From Salminus brasiliensis (Eukaryota; Chordata; Actinopteri; Characiformes; Bryconidae): DNA of 64,000 bases. Below the pieces are notes generated by a model. It did no database searches. It was given only the letters and a program-made list of their open reading frames with translations, and had not been told where the DNA came from. Numbering within the stretch: the stretch's first letter is position 1; each line of letters opens with the position of its first letter. Positions 1 to 13,661 of the stretch are shown in pieces. Where the stretch lies: the NCBI RefSeq assembly GCF_030463535.1, contig NC_132881.1:44099271-44163270 (forward strand), written 5' to 3'. Made by a program: the position numbers and the translations under genes.

Positions 1-231
1 ATAGTGTGATATTACGGTAGATTCTCGACTACTTTTAAAATCTGCTTTATTTTAGGTATGTTCTGAATGCAGAACTTAACAATTGAGGTTAAATGTATTG
101 ATAACTTTGCTTAAAGTGGTTGCCAGAGGTACTTTTCCCGTATCAAAACTGTGCAGCATATTTATACAGATTTGCTATGCCCTTATTTCCATCTGTACAA
201 CTTGCTCTTTCTGCATGTTTTGTTTCCATAG

Positions 232-355
232 AAAACGAACCGTCAATATTTGACTTGGGATTGACTGGTGGAGCAGTTCCAGTGGGTGGTTTCATCTACA
301 GGGGCTGTCAGTCAAGAAGGCTTTACGGAAATTATGTGTTCGGTGACAAAAATGG
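232..355 (+). CDS. hhip: hhip exon, end of beta-propeller
   Basis: The acceptor is TTTCCATAG and the donor is GG|GTATG. The 124-nt exon starts with two bases that finish a codon and ends with two bases of the next. It encodes the stretch around GGFIYRGCQSRRLYGNYVFGD, typical of the last propeller blades. Confidence 0.9.
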
Positions 356-3300
356 GTATGTTAATTGCATTAAGTAACCCTCACTGTGTTGCATGTAGAC
401 ACAGAGAAGTCTGAAATAACTTGAAGGTTAAAGCAAACAGAAGAAGTCCTTACAGATTTTCCTCATCCCTTTTGTCTGATGTGATTGTAACCCAGATTTA
501 TGGAGTTAGTGCTAATCTTTACAATTACAGATGCCAACTGACATCTTTCCGGTGGTTTTGTCAGTGCCAGTGTACACATGTTCACCCGCTCTACTGAGGA
601 AAGGGATTTTTTATTATTTTTTTTCCCGGTGAAAATTGAGATTAAGCTTCCCGCCATGTCGTTTGCTCATAACCTTCTGTTGTTCACATTTCGCACTGGT
701 TTGTAATTTATCTTCCTCCAATATCAATCTACTGTTTCTGTATAACAGTAGACAAACAGTGGTGGTGGTGGTTGAATCCAGCTCATTTCATTTGTCATCC
801 TAATTGTGTTAAAATCAAGGCCAAAAATTGAACAGCTGCTAAACATCTCCATGTTCTCCTAAGAAAACAAGGCTAAAAATGTCATGACCTGAGTGTGACA
901 CCACTGCTGTGTTGGTGTTTCAGGAACCTCCGGATCCTCCAGAGGCCTGCAGAGGACCGGCCATGGCAGGAGAAGCCACTCTGTCTTGGAAGTAGCAGTT
1001 CATGCGGTTCCTCGTTGGTTGGCCACATCCTGGGGTTTGGTGAGGATGAACTAGGTCAGTCTCTCTTAAAAAGCCACTTTTCTTTGGACTTATAATGATT
1101 TATGACTACAAATGATCATTTATTATTATTGTTGTTGTTGTTATTGTTAATTAATCAAGATAGAAACTTCTCTTCAAAAGAAAAAGCTTAATGTGCTAAA
1201 CACTTAATGTGCAAAAACCTGCTGAGGTGCTAATAAAGGAAGGAAAGGCTTAAGAGCGGGGGAAAGAGGGGTGCAGCTGTAGGGCGTTTTTGCCTTGCTG
1301 TTGGGGGAGTTCTCACTTGACAGAAGAGAGGATACAGAAGAAGACTTCCAGGAAAAGAGTCAAATTCAAGAAGACATCCGAATGATACAGAACAGAGGCT
1401 GCCAAAGCGGGGGTCACCATGGAAAACCAATCCATTATCCAACTCCCACTACAAGATACCTTTCCTCTGTGGCACATTCCACTATGACACGAAACTTCTT
1501 TCGCTTCCTGACAGATTACTTCCTCTCTCTCTTGCCGCTGACAGATGATATGACCAGGATTCAAAGGGTCAGAATGATTTGTCAGCGGGCGGGGTTTTCC
1601 ATTTGCAGTCATTTCCCTGGTAACGGCCTCCCTCCCGCTCTGTGAATGGTCATTCATCTGGACTGTACGCTAAAAATTCAGAGATGAAGTTGCTGCCTGT
1701 CGGAACACAGGGGTCAGGTTGCAGGCAGGCCTTGCTGGAGATCGGACCTTAGGAGCGAGCCTGTGTTCCATCATGTACAGCAGGCTGTACCATCCCTCAA
1801 CCTAATATCACAGGGAACATGAACTCCTCGTTCCAAGCGCCCAGAACGAGCATAGCAGGGCTCTATCCTTTCGCCTGCCAACGATGGGGGCTCTGCGAGG
1901 GTGAGATAGCATTTGGTGCTGATTTGTGAGAGGTATTCATTTAAGGGCTGGGCTGCTGGCCCAAATGGCAGTCCTTTTGACACATGTTTACAATCTCCAC
2001 TCGCAAGATGCTGCTCTGCAAGCTTGCTGCTCATTAGATTACTCACATAGGCCTAGTCATGAGGATCCACTCGCACTCCCTCCTGCCCGCTATGAAACAT
2101 TCACACGTCATGGTATCGAGTGGAATGCCAGTGGAGAGTGGTAGGAGGGAGGACGTTTTGTGCAGCAGCGTTGAACGTAGATGAGGATTCTCACACTGAT
2201 CTGCACATTTATCACAGGTCTTCTCTTTTCTATCTTTTTCTTCCTACCAGGTGAGGTCTACATCTTGGCGTCCAGCAAAAGCCTGGCCATGCAGTCACAT
2301 AGTGGGAAGCTCTACAAGCTGGTGGATCCAAAAAGGTATTGTGTGAATTCAGTTCATATTATAATGCTATTTCCAGTCTTGTTTCTAGAGATCCACCACT
2401 CTGATCAATTTCCAACCCTTACACACTTATACACACATCATCCAGGTGATCAGGGCCTTTACGAGCAACATATGAACCCCAAGAAGTTGCAACACTCTCA
2501 CACTCCAGGATCGCAACTGTAGACTGATCATAGTGTTCACGTCTGTATGGAAGATATGATGTAGTTCGTCAGACATGATGGAAACACCGGGATACTCTGA
2601 TAATCATCTGACAAGATCAGCATCCGAATATAGCAGCACTGAGTGCTGAAATAGGCCCACCGTATCTGCTGTAACTGAAACGTCCACCTAGTTCGGGGGA
2701 TAGTGGGCTCAGATGCTCTCAAGAGACGCATGCATTCCTTATCTGACCGAATTAACAGTGTTATTTAGAGAAAGGGACGCTAAGGCAAGTACACTGTTAA
2801 AAATAAATAAAATAAAGGTGCTTCAAGTGCAATGAGCAATGCCATTGTGAAGAACCTATGTGAGCTGGATCCCCTTATACCTGACATTGATGGGTTTGTA
2901 GATTAATGTGCATCTGACATCAGTGTGTTGTCAATGCGACGGGTCGTTTATTCCGGAAAAATGAGCAAACTGATTCATTTGGATCAACTTCAAGCACTCC
3001 AGAGAACTCCAGACTGGTTCAAATTCACAAAATAAGCTGCCAAAGATACGACGATACGATCGTCACCCATGTGCTCTCGCCACTCATTTTTACGTTCTTT
3101 CAGGTTCTTTTTCTTCCTTTATCGTTTAAATGGTGACAATAGCCTATCTCTAGCCTATTTCTAACTGGTCCAGAAGTCTGAACCATCCAAAAAAAGTGCT
3201 TTCACACTGCAAATGAATTCACACCATGGCTCACTTCACTTAGATCCAGACAGAGATCACCTCTTTCGGTCAGACCAAGTTTTGGTCCTTTGGTCCAGAC

Positions 3301-6300
3301 CGTGGTCTGAGGTAGAGCTGGGCAATAGGACGATATTTTATCATATCGTGATAAATTCTGTTATCGTGATTACAATATGCTTTTACAAGCATATGGAGGA
3401 AACCGTTTAATAATCAGTGCTTAATAAACACTGATCAGCTGCAGGTTTCATTACTAACAGTGTTATTAGACTGGGTTAATTAGATGAAGAGCAGCAGATG
3501 TTGAATAAAAAACACTGTATTCAGTACAGGAGAGGATCTGAATAGTAGATTATAAGAATCTGTGGATATTGATGTTTTTAGGCTGTGATTACATCGTAAT
3601 CATATCGTTATAAATATTGTGTATTTAAATGTCTTTAAATATTGTGATCTAGTATTTTTACCATATCGCCCAGCCCTAGTCTGAGGCATCTTTCATCTGT
3701 TACACTTGCTGTTTTGCATCAGACCAGACTGCAAATTCTGAAGTTGGGTCTAAAAGCACCCCTAAAGGACTAGGGACAGTTTCCCACACTGAGGGACCAG
3801 CATAGACCAACAATATCATACATCACAAATATTGCACTGACACTGCAGTGTAGTCCAAGACGATGCTCTCAGTCAGTGTCCTGGAAACCATCCCTAAAAG
3901 TGCTTTAAGATAAGAGATAGACTAAATTCTGCTGGATGTCTGCAGCGTAAGAAGGTTAAGCTTCAGCAGTGGATTTCAACACAGAATCCTCTGGTTTCGC
4001 TCCTCGGATGTGATATCAGCCCGGCTAATGGATCATTTCAACATCACAACTGATATCAGGGCTTAAAAGGAGCATGACTGAATCTTCACTCGTTCCGTCT
4101 CATGAAGCAAGCCCTCTTGTCCCTCTGCTGGTTGGCTGTGGCCTGATCGTCTGGGTGGCGAGCTTACAGCAAAAGTGGAGTTTGGAATTAGTGTGGACTT
4201 TTCTAAATTCTTTCTTTCTAAATACATTACTCTCTCTCTCTTACACACACACACACATGCGCGCGCAGGGACGTACCCCTTTAAACAAATCATCACACAA
4301 CTGCCGGACCTAGCCAACACAAACCTCAGCCATAATTGGAGAGTAAGCATACCATTTCCAAATGTTAGTGTAACGTGTTTCTAACACCAACACTGTCAGG
4401 GCAGTTCAGGCGTCACCGGTTAACTGGGATGCATGTGTGGTCCGCTGGGATATTTTCCGAGCTTTGACGAGACTCGCACACCTGTCGTCAGCAGCGCCAA
4501 TGTTTTCCTTAAGACGGCAGAACGCGTTAGTGTGTCAGCGACGGTTCGGAGTCTGAATCCACCCAAGAGCGAGTGCACCCTCCCAGAGCGTCGCAAGGCC
4601 CTCATGTTCCTTCGTGTTCCTTTCGTGTCTGTTCGGAGTTCATGGTGACAAATACAACAGATGTGAACGGGTTCTGCATGTATGCGTGTGCTTTCTGCAG
4701 TGCAGCTTAATGAATCCCATGTGTTTTACCCCATTACAACCACCATTTTTTGGTTGATAATGACAGATTTTGAAAATGCGTCGAGCATGTCAAGCCAAGC
4801 CAGGCCAAGCTAAGTACATATGAAACACATTTCATCTATCGGGAACACACCGAGCGTACAAATTCCCACAAAACCACCGCCGAGCTGTGAGATGTATGCA
4901 CTTGTAGCGCAGCTGATGTATCGTTTCAGCAGAAAAGGCTTTACAGCAGGCACAGCCAGATCAGTCGGATCTCTAATTCAAACCAAGCGCACATCGAGCT
5001 TTCCTCCTCCTGCTACTTTCATCCCCCTATGGGGACTTTAAATGTTTGGCTTCTACTTAGCAGGTGAAATGACTCTAAACACTACAGATGGCTGGAAGTA
5101 CGTCCAGTCGTGTCTTGGTTTAACTCTACCCCCAAAAACCAAGCTCATGAATCCTAGGACCGTGTTTTCTTTTTTGTGGGAAACACAATCAGAATCTATG
5201 CCTTTCTAATTATTCCTAGGCGATGACAGTGCCACCCAAGTCTAACTCAATTAATTATGCAACAGATGTTTCCACGGGCCTCCCTGCCCAGGCCCCTCGG
5301 ACTCGCTTTTTATTTATGTTTTCTGGCATCGCCGCATTTTTCCGAGGAACAATTCTTTCCACCATCGATTGGGCTTGTTTAGTCTGCAGGACCTGCGGTG
5401 TTGGGTGTGCTGTTTTACACACCCTGTCAGTTTGTGGGATCTCATTACCAACCGGAGATGGGGATAACACCCCTGACCTCACTTGCACCCATCTCGAGGG
5501 GTGGTCTTGTGCCGAGGTACCTGAGACCCTCTGGGTCTCGTGGCGCTGGTGTGTGGCGGTTGTGTGTTTTAGCCTCGTGTGCTGGCAGAACTGAATCGAA
5601 GGCCTTCAAAACACCCACATCGTGTTTTGATTTTCGATCCACCGTGTTGCCTTATTGAGCAAAAGCGCTTCGGGCCCCCGAGTAGGGGGGAAATGTATCA
5701 CATCAAGTCAAACGTCTAAGAAGTTTCGATAAACATGTCGCGCCGGCGTGACTGCACCCATCCGCGTTTGTTTGTCAGTGCGCGAACGTTGAATAATAAA
5801 TAGGCCACAGCACGCTCGAAACCTACACATGTGCAAGTCCCATGTGGACAGTGGAGGATTGTGAGATTGTTTATTGGCCAGTGGCAACGATGGAGAAGAT
5901 GGAACTGTCGAAATACAGTTACGCTCTCACACAGATCGGTTTCAGGACCACTACAGTCCAAAGTGCCACACTTGCTAATAATTAATCCCAGATATTAGGG
6001 GTTACTTCAGTTGCTTCCTTGTGATCTATAGCAAGCGTCCCTCCAAAGTCTAAAATTTAAGCTCCTTAATTCCTATAATCGACTCATTGATTACAAAGAG
6101 TGCAGTTCTTCAACATCGAGCTCTTCAGTTTTGTTGTGTCTAGAGACACAGACAGGATAACACATGGGAACTGTCGTCATCTAGCGTCATCTCAGTGCTG
6201 AAATTCAGTAAGCAACAGAAGATGTTTGACAGTGAAGAGATTGTGCTGCCTGCTTTACGGGAAGGTCCACTTGTACTTCGACATCAGCCGCTTCATTTTT

Positions 6301-9300
6301 GTGCAAGAAGATTGAGTTTCGGGTTAAGGACACTTTTTTAAAGCCCCTGGGAACATGGTTGTTACACTATAACACGCCAAAAATCACCAAAAAGCACTCA
6401 TCAGAACTCTCCGAGAATGGTCTTGGCATGGCCTTAATATTCTAATAAACATGCGGGACTGACAGCCCTCTATCGTTGGGAGCAACATGCACAGCCTCGA
6501 GGCCGAGAGGTTGTGAGGGGTTGTGCCATGGTTGCCGGTCCTGGGGATTGAACCATCGACCTTCTGGTCCCAAGCCTGCTTCTCCAACCTTCGGTCTAGT
6601 GCTGGTGGGACTGTGTGAGGCCTAGCTAATGGGTGGAAAATGGCAATTTTGATTTTGGGGGGGGAAAAAAGAAGCCCTAAGGAAATTGCTCCTCCTTTGC
6701 AATCTCACAGTGCTCTTCGCTGGAGAGCAAAGGTCTTCAAATAATCTAGACCTTAAACTTTGTAATCCATGGTAGGTATGACTCTATGTGGCCAATAAGT
6801 TACAACTGTTCAGCTGTTCCCATAACTTCCAAAGAGAACAAGATCCAGGACTGGAAACCGGATCCAGATTTCCCAGGCCTGTTTCTCTAACCTTTAGGCC
6901 ACGGTTGCCCCAGAAAACCTATAAATTCCCTATATTCTCAGGGAGCAGAAAGCTCCCTATTCCCTTTGGTGCTTTATAAAATTCATATTGAGCCAAAAAA
7001 AGTTTCAGAACCTTCAAAACGTTTTTAATATAACAGCCGTTCCTGATGCCACAGTCCAAATGAGCTTAACTGGCCTCATTTTCTTTGTGGAGCAGAGATG
7101 CCCACCCTTTCCACCATTACTCTATGTGATGCTAGCCAGCACAGAAGTTTGTTAGCTGATGTAGCAGCATTGTTGTGCGGTGTGATGTAGTGGTGCTTCA
7201 CGTGTCTCAGAGGGAGCATGTATTCACTTTACCCTCCCAGTGCTGGTGGGACTGCATGAGTCCTAGCTAGTGGGTGGGGAAATGGCAATGCAGTTCTTTT
7301 CAGCCATCGAATCTCACAATCCTCTTTAAGCTGCAGCATATTGTAAGGTAGGGGTGGGCAATTCCGTTCCTGGAGGGCCCGATTCCAGCACAGTTTGGGG
7401 GTTTTTTTGTGCTTCTCGTGCTCCGGCACACCTTAATTCAACACGGTCTGTTGGAGCAAAGAAATCCCCAAACTGTGCTGGACTCTTGTCCCAATTGTTG
7501 GAAGGTATGCTCAAAGGCACCTCAGCTGTGGTTGCTGGTCCTGGGCATCGAACCAGCGACCTTCCAGTCCCAAGCCCGCTTCTTTGACCTACCCTAGAAA
7601 ACCACAGTTGGCCTCAGTCTTTGTGTGGAGCAGGGATGCCCTCCCTCTCCAGCATTACTCAGCGTGAGCCTAGCCAACACGGGAGTTTGTTAGCTGATGA
7701 AACCGCCCTGCTGTACATTGGGAGCACTGTAGCTCCCGTTTAAAAAAAATATATGGTGGTGCTTTACATGTCTCAAAGGAAGACACACCTTCATCCTCCT
7801 AGTGCTGGTGGGACTTTTTGAGTTCTAGCTAGTGGGTGGGAAATGGCAATGATGGAATTGTGTGTGTGTGTGTTGGGGGGGAGCTCTTTTCAGTCATCCA
7901 GAGAGCCCTTTATACTGGAGCATATTGTAAGATATGCCGAAAAGCTCCTCAGCTGTGGCTGCTGGTCCTGAGAATTGAACCAGCGACCTTCTGGTCCCAA
8001 GCCTTCTTCTCTAAGAATACCACTAAGTTCTGTCTCTGAACATTTCGACTGTATTTTAGCACTTCTTAAAGCTCCCTCTCCCCTTTCTGCGTAGCTAGTG
8101 GGTGGGAAATGCCAATGATGAACTCCTAAGATACAGCTGGGTCCTTTTCAGTCATCAGAGCTCACAATGCTACATAGACTACATAGAGTAGTCAGTACTG
8201 AATATCAGCACCTGAACTATTGCTTTATGAAAGGCTTTTAATGAAGTGCTGCAGTTATGGATGCCACAAATCACTCCTCCTCCTCCCCAGGCAGCAAGAA
8301 TGTGTGTGTGTGTGTGTGCATGCAAGTGAGAGAGAAAGGAAGATAAAGTGTGCATGTGTGAATTAAGAGGAGGCTGCAAATGCCTCCAAAAAGTGGTCAC
8401 ATTCTCTGCCCCCCCACCCCCAGCCCCATTTCTTAGCCAAAGACCCTTTTATTTGACTTTGTGCTCTAAATCTCACTTGCTCTCCATTAACGTTCCTCCC
8501 CTTGACAAAGCCCCTCCTCAGCATCACTGAATAGCCGACAGCTACAATACACAGTAAATTTTTCAGACACAATGTAACCGCAGAGTGCCTGACAATGGAG
8601 AGAGATGACAAAAAAAGGTGGAGGAGTCGTGGTGAGCGGCGGGATAAAGCTCTTTCTGCTGTGCCTGATGTACAAAACTCTTGCAGCCCACCCGGCTGAA
8701 TCGATAACTCAGCTATTTATTATAAAATCCAACAAGTTAAGCCTTGGGCAATAAACCAGTCCCTCAAGGGAAAAAAAAGGCTCAGACCTATTGGACTCTT
8801 AAGTTACTGCACATATTGTTCACTAGATCCCGGGAGAATTAGGGTGTCCTCCTTGCACGCCTCCCATGCATGAAAAAAGATGCTATTCTTTGACGTCAGC
8901 TGTCAGCACTGGCCATGTTGGCAGTGGTTTCGTCAGTAAGTGATTTGGCGGACAATGGAGCGGCTGCTTTCTGATTGTTCTGAGATCTACCTGTAGGTCC
9001 GTAAGCATCTGAGGATTGCTGGGGACGTCTTTATCCATCTTGCGGTTCTGCTCTTGGGCTGAACCTGCTAGTTTGATCAGCTGTTTCACTTGTAAATAAT
9101 TTAGCAGACAGTGGAAGGTCTGATTTTCTAACTGTTCTGAGATCTTTTTAAACCCCTTCATAGGCTCATCTGCATCTACAGCCTTCTCTCTAAAGGCCTC
9201 AGAGAGCTCTGTTGATCTGGCCATGATGGAGATCTTCACCACTCCTCCAGAATCCTCTCTAACCATGTTCTGATCATCTGCAGCTGATGTTCTGCACCTA

Positions 9301-9956
9301 GTTCTGATTGTGCATATTTGAAGTAGTAAAATGTGGGTGGTTCAAACTTTTTCCCCCACAGGAAAAGTTGTTTTTATTATTATTATTATTATTATTAATA
9401 ATAATTACACATTATAAATAATGTTTCAAAGACATTTCTTCAGTTTTATTGTGTTTATATATATATGTTTGAAGATTAAATGTCACATGATTGAACGTTA
9501 GCTTCACAGCTACAGTGGAAAAATTAAGCAAGCAAACTTGTCTTGGCTTGGCTGAATCCAGTGTGCACAGCCCAAGCTACTGTAGGATGGTGTAGACACT
9601 GGGTAGACTGGATCTAGCACCAGGATGACCGACACCGACCCTGGTGGAACAAAAAATAATAATTAAAAAAAAAAGGGGGCACAGTCATTGAGCCTGTAGA
9701 AACGGCAGACTCCAGGACAGTCTTAAACTAATAAGCCCGGGCCCTCCTTTAATTTATCAGTCTGTGTTTTATGCAAGTGGCCTCCCGGAGTTGATGCATT
9801 CCCACAGTGCCTGTTGACCCAGCTGCCTTTGTCAAGGGCCGTAGCAGCAGGTGTTGTTTTCACGGCCACCCTGCCAGTAATGCAAACTGTTTAGTAGCTG
9901 CGCTGACCCCCGCGTCATTAACAGTGTTAGCCCAATCCTCCGGGGAGCGCCTCCCT

Positions 9957-9997
<41 letters not shown>

Positions 9998-11546
9998 ACT
10001 CTCTCTCTCACTCTTTCTCTCGTTTTTTTGTTTTAACAACATACAGCCTGTCACAACAGCACAAAAAAGAGCCCGAGTGTGTATGAGAGAAAGGGGAGAG
10101 TTGATGCGGGTGGTGAAAACAGCAATGGGAAGCATGGGAACTGCCCACCCCTCCCCACCACAGAGCTCCCCAACCCGGCCGCCCCAGTGCAGGCTGCCAG
10201 AAACCCCCTTGTTACCACCCTACTCCTGCCATCAGTCACTGAGCTCGTCAGGGCAGCTCAGAGCTCCTTCAAATCTCTCTCTCTGTCTCTCTCTTTCTGT
10301 CTCTCTCATATAGAAAATGAAGATACACCCGTCCTGTGAGGTCCATCTTAAATCCAGCTCAGTTTCAGATGGTCTAAGCTGGTCCTTGATGGTCAATATG
10401 GTTGAAAAGCAGGTCATCCAGGGGATCACATTTCCTAAGCTGGTTAACCATCTTAGCTCTTGACCTGTATAGAGCATGTTTTTATTTGAATTTGATGAAC
10501 TGATTGGGCAAGCTGCTTAGACTGGACCAGAGGGCTGGTCATACTGGTGAACCAGATGGGTCAGGCTGGATATGCTTGGTCAACAAGCATGGTCATACTG
10601 GTTGACTAGCATTGTCAGGTTGGCCATGCTGGTAGACCAGCTAGACCTATACTGGTCAAGAGCTAAACCAGTCACCCAGATTGGCCGGCTTGGCCAGGCT
10701 GTTTTTGTCTTTCCAGCAGGAAAGGTTTATGTGCAATAGCGTAAATATCATAAGTGACCTCCATAGCTCTCTGAATCACCCCAGGCCACAGTTGTTGTCT
10801 GACCCTTCTTAAAGTCTCGCAAAACGAAGCTCACTAGGGTTGTGCAAAGTCAGAACCACCTTCATGAGCTTCACAAGCCGGCAAAAATGGAGATCCAAGT
10901 TTCAAGTTTAAGGTTTATTTGTCATCTGCACAACATATCAGGACATTTATGCATTAAAATGCTTGTGGTGAGGCTCAGGTTGATGTTCTACAGGAGGACA
11001 AAACTATATACATACTAAACATATTAAAATAAAGTTATATAAAAATTATATTAAATAAATACAAAATATACACAAAATACAGAATAAATAAATACAGAAT
11101 AAAGAATAGATCCCAGGGCCTTTTCATAGTAATTTAGGTATATTCTACAGCACATACCTTCATGTTCATCAGAATGGTCAAGTGTTGCCTGAAAAACAAA
11201 CTGCTAGAAGCACATCTGGGAAATTTTGTGATCCACAATTGTTAAAATAAGAAAACTAGCTCATTTACTAAAAGCATTACGAAAAGGAGTTTTCCCAGAC
11301 GGTGTCCCCAAACTATTGATGGACATTGTATGTGGCTGGGTATGTGGCATTTCGTCATGTAAGAGCTCGGTGGATCATTAAATTATGAAGAAAGACCTAC
11401 ACAGTGGCTTGTACCCCTCGCCCTTCTTAGCACACACCCGCTCGCTTTCCCATGCACCACTCCCAGTGAAACACACAGGATGTGAACTAACTAAGTGCTC
11501 TCCAGCCCATTCCCAATACAGTTACTACTTCAGCGGAGTCCAATTA

Positions 11547-11609
<63 letters not shown>

Positions 11610-13589
11610 AACAGTCCTGCTCTGCAATAGACAGCCTTGAGGAGATTTGCCTGGCTCATTAAGCAGTGTGCTTAGCGGAGTGAGGCATTAGAATGTTTTG
11701 AAGAGCTGCAGCTCTCAGTTTCATCGGCAGCCACTCGATATGGCGGCGAGCGTTCACATTTGAGCCCCATTACACACAAACCGCTTTTCTGTCCGCTTCC
11801 AGATGTTGCCAAGCCAAAAACAACAACACAGAACAGCATCATCCATCATACGAAGGCTCATTAGCGACTAATAATAATTTGCTTTGCGTGTCCATGTGTT
11901 TTCATGTCTTTTGAGAGGCAGAAAAAGAGAGATGAATCCTTGTAAAGTCTTAAACCCAGCAGGCACCGGACGTCAGTTTGATGTCAGAAAGACATTACAT
12001 CCTTAACATCTGACAGACGTTAAATTTTTGCTCAAATGAAAATCGTGTTGATGTAAAAACCCTGTGCAAATGTTGGACATTGAATTTTGATTGGAAATAC
12101 ATCTAACAACTGCATACATCTAACAACATTTTAAAATATGATCCTTATCATCTGACAGACGTTGAATGTTTACTTGAATATAAAAATAGAGTTGACGTAG
12201 AAAAAAAAACCCTGCAAAAATGTTGGACATTGAGTTTTGATTGGAAATCACAGAAAAAACAACATTGCATTGACATTAGTCTTCAATATTAGACAGATGT
12301 TAAATTTCAGTTACTTAACATCTAACAACATTTAAATGTGATCCTTAACATCTGACAGACATTCAATTTTTACTTAAATGAAAATGGCGTTGACGTAAAA
12401 AAAAAAAAAAAACTGCAAAAATGTTGGACATTGAATTTTGATTAGAAATCACAGGTAAAAACCAACATTGCTCTGACATTAGTCTACAATATTAGACAGA
12501 CGTTGAGTTTTGGTTGCTTAACATGTAACAACATTAAAAGTTGATCTGACAGACGTTGAATTTTTACTTAAAAATAAAAATAGAGTTATAATAGAGTTAT
12601 AATAGAGACATTGAATTTTGATTGGAAATCACAGACGAAAACTGAGGTTAAGCTCCAGTATTAGACAGATGTTGAGTTTTGTCACTTAACACCTAACGTT
12701 AAAAACTGTGGTATGATTGTTAACTTTATGACGTTTAGCAGACATTAGGTTTGGGTCACCATACCTCACCACTCCATATTCTTACTTTGTCAATATGACG
12801 CTGGCATGTGATGTTTAGAAGACGTTGGATTTTGGCTACTTAACACCGCAACCTAAAACCAGCGAAGTATCAATGCTAGCTACCGTTTCAATTCTATGTC
12901 TAATTGATGTTGGCATTATTTTGGTTGCCCGACGTCACATCCTACATTCAACCAGACAACAACGTCTGTTGACATTGGTGGCCATCTGGGAAACCTCAGA
13001 GAACCTCCTAAAGAGTGTCTGTGTGTTATCATGGTTAAACAGTGCCGTATAGTTTTTATTTAAAGTTCGCTTGATATTAAATGTAACGTTTAATTTTATT
13101 ACCGTAAGCATTTTTGTGATCTTCCCTGGAAAGCCATGACTGCCCTGGACCCACTATCCCTAACCAAAGAGCTCACCCTGTAATCAGTATGGCAGCAGGA
13201 TGGTTCTGCGGATAGAATTGGAGGCCTAAAATGACAATGATGTGCATTTTGTTTCCACAGGCCCCAAGTCCCCAAGGAATGCAGACGACCCGTGGAGGCT
13301 CCTGAGATGCTGAGCAGCTCCTGTTCAAGAGAGTGCAGGAATGGCCACTGCACACCAACTGGCAAGTGCTGTTGCCACAGTGGCTGGGAGGGTCCCTTCT
13401 GCATACGAGGTATACACTCAGATTCACTGCCTGTAAACACACCGTTATTATATTAATATCTTCAGGGTATATTAGGGATGGGGGGGGCTTTGTATCCATA
13501 GTACTGTACTGTTATGGTAAATGTAATTGTTAGAGGTGGTTAGCAGTTAGGCCAGTCACTAATATAATACTGGCTATGGGCTACCATTC

Positions 13590-13661
<72 letters not shown>

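Larger units (their letters stand above)
2336..13260 (+). other. hhip intron, 10.9 kb, repeat-rich
   Basis: This large intron separates the propeller exons from the EGF exons. Single-copy-looking stretches (about 2336-3150, 3720-6400, 8320-8880, 9310-9950 and 11150-11940) alternate with the repeats listed separately. A CT/CA/CG dinucleotide tract lies at about 4231-4267 and a short (GT)n at about 8296-8319. I found no other coding exon here. Confidence 0.8.
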
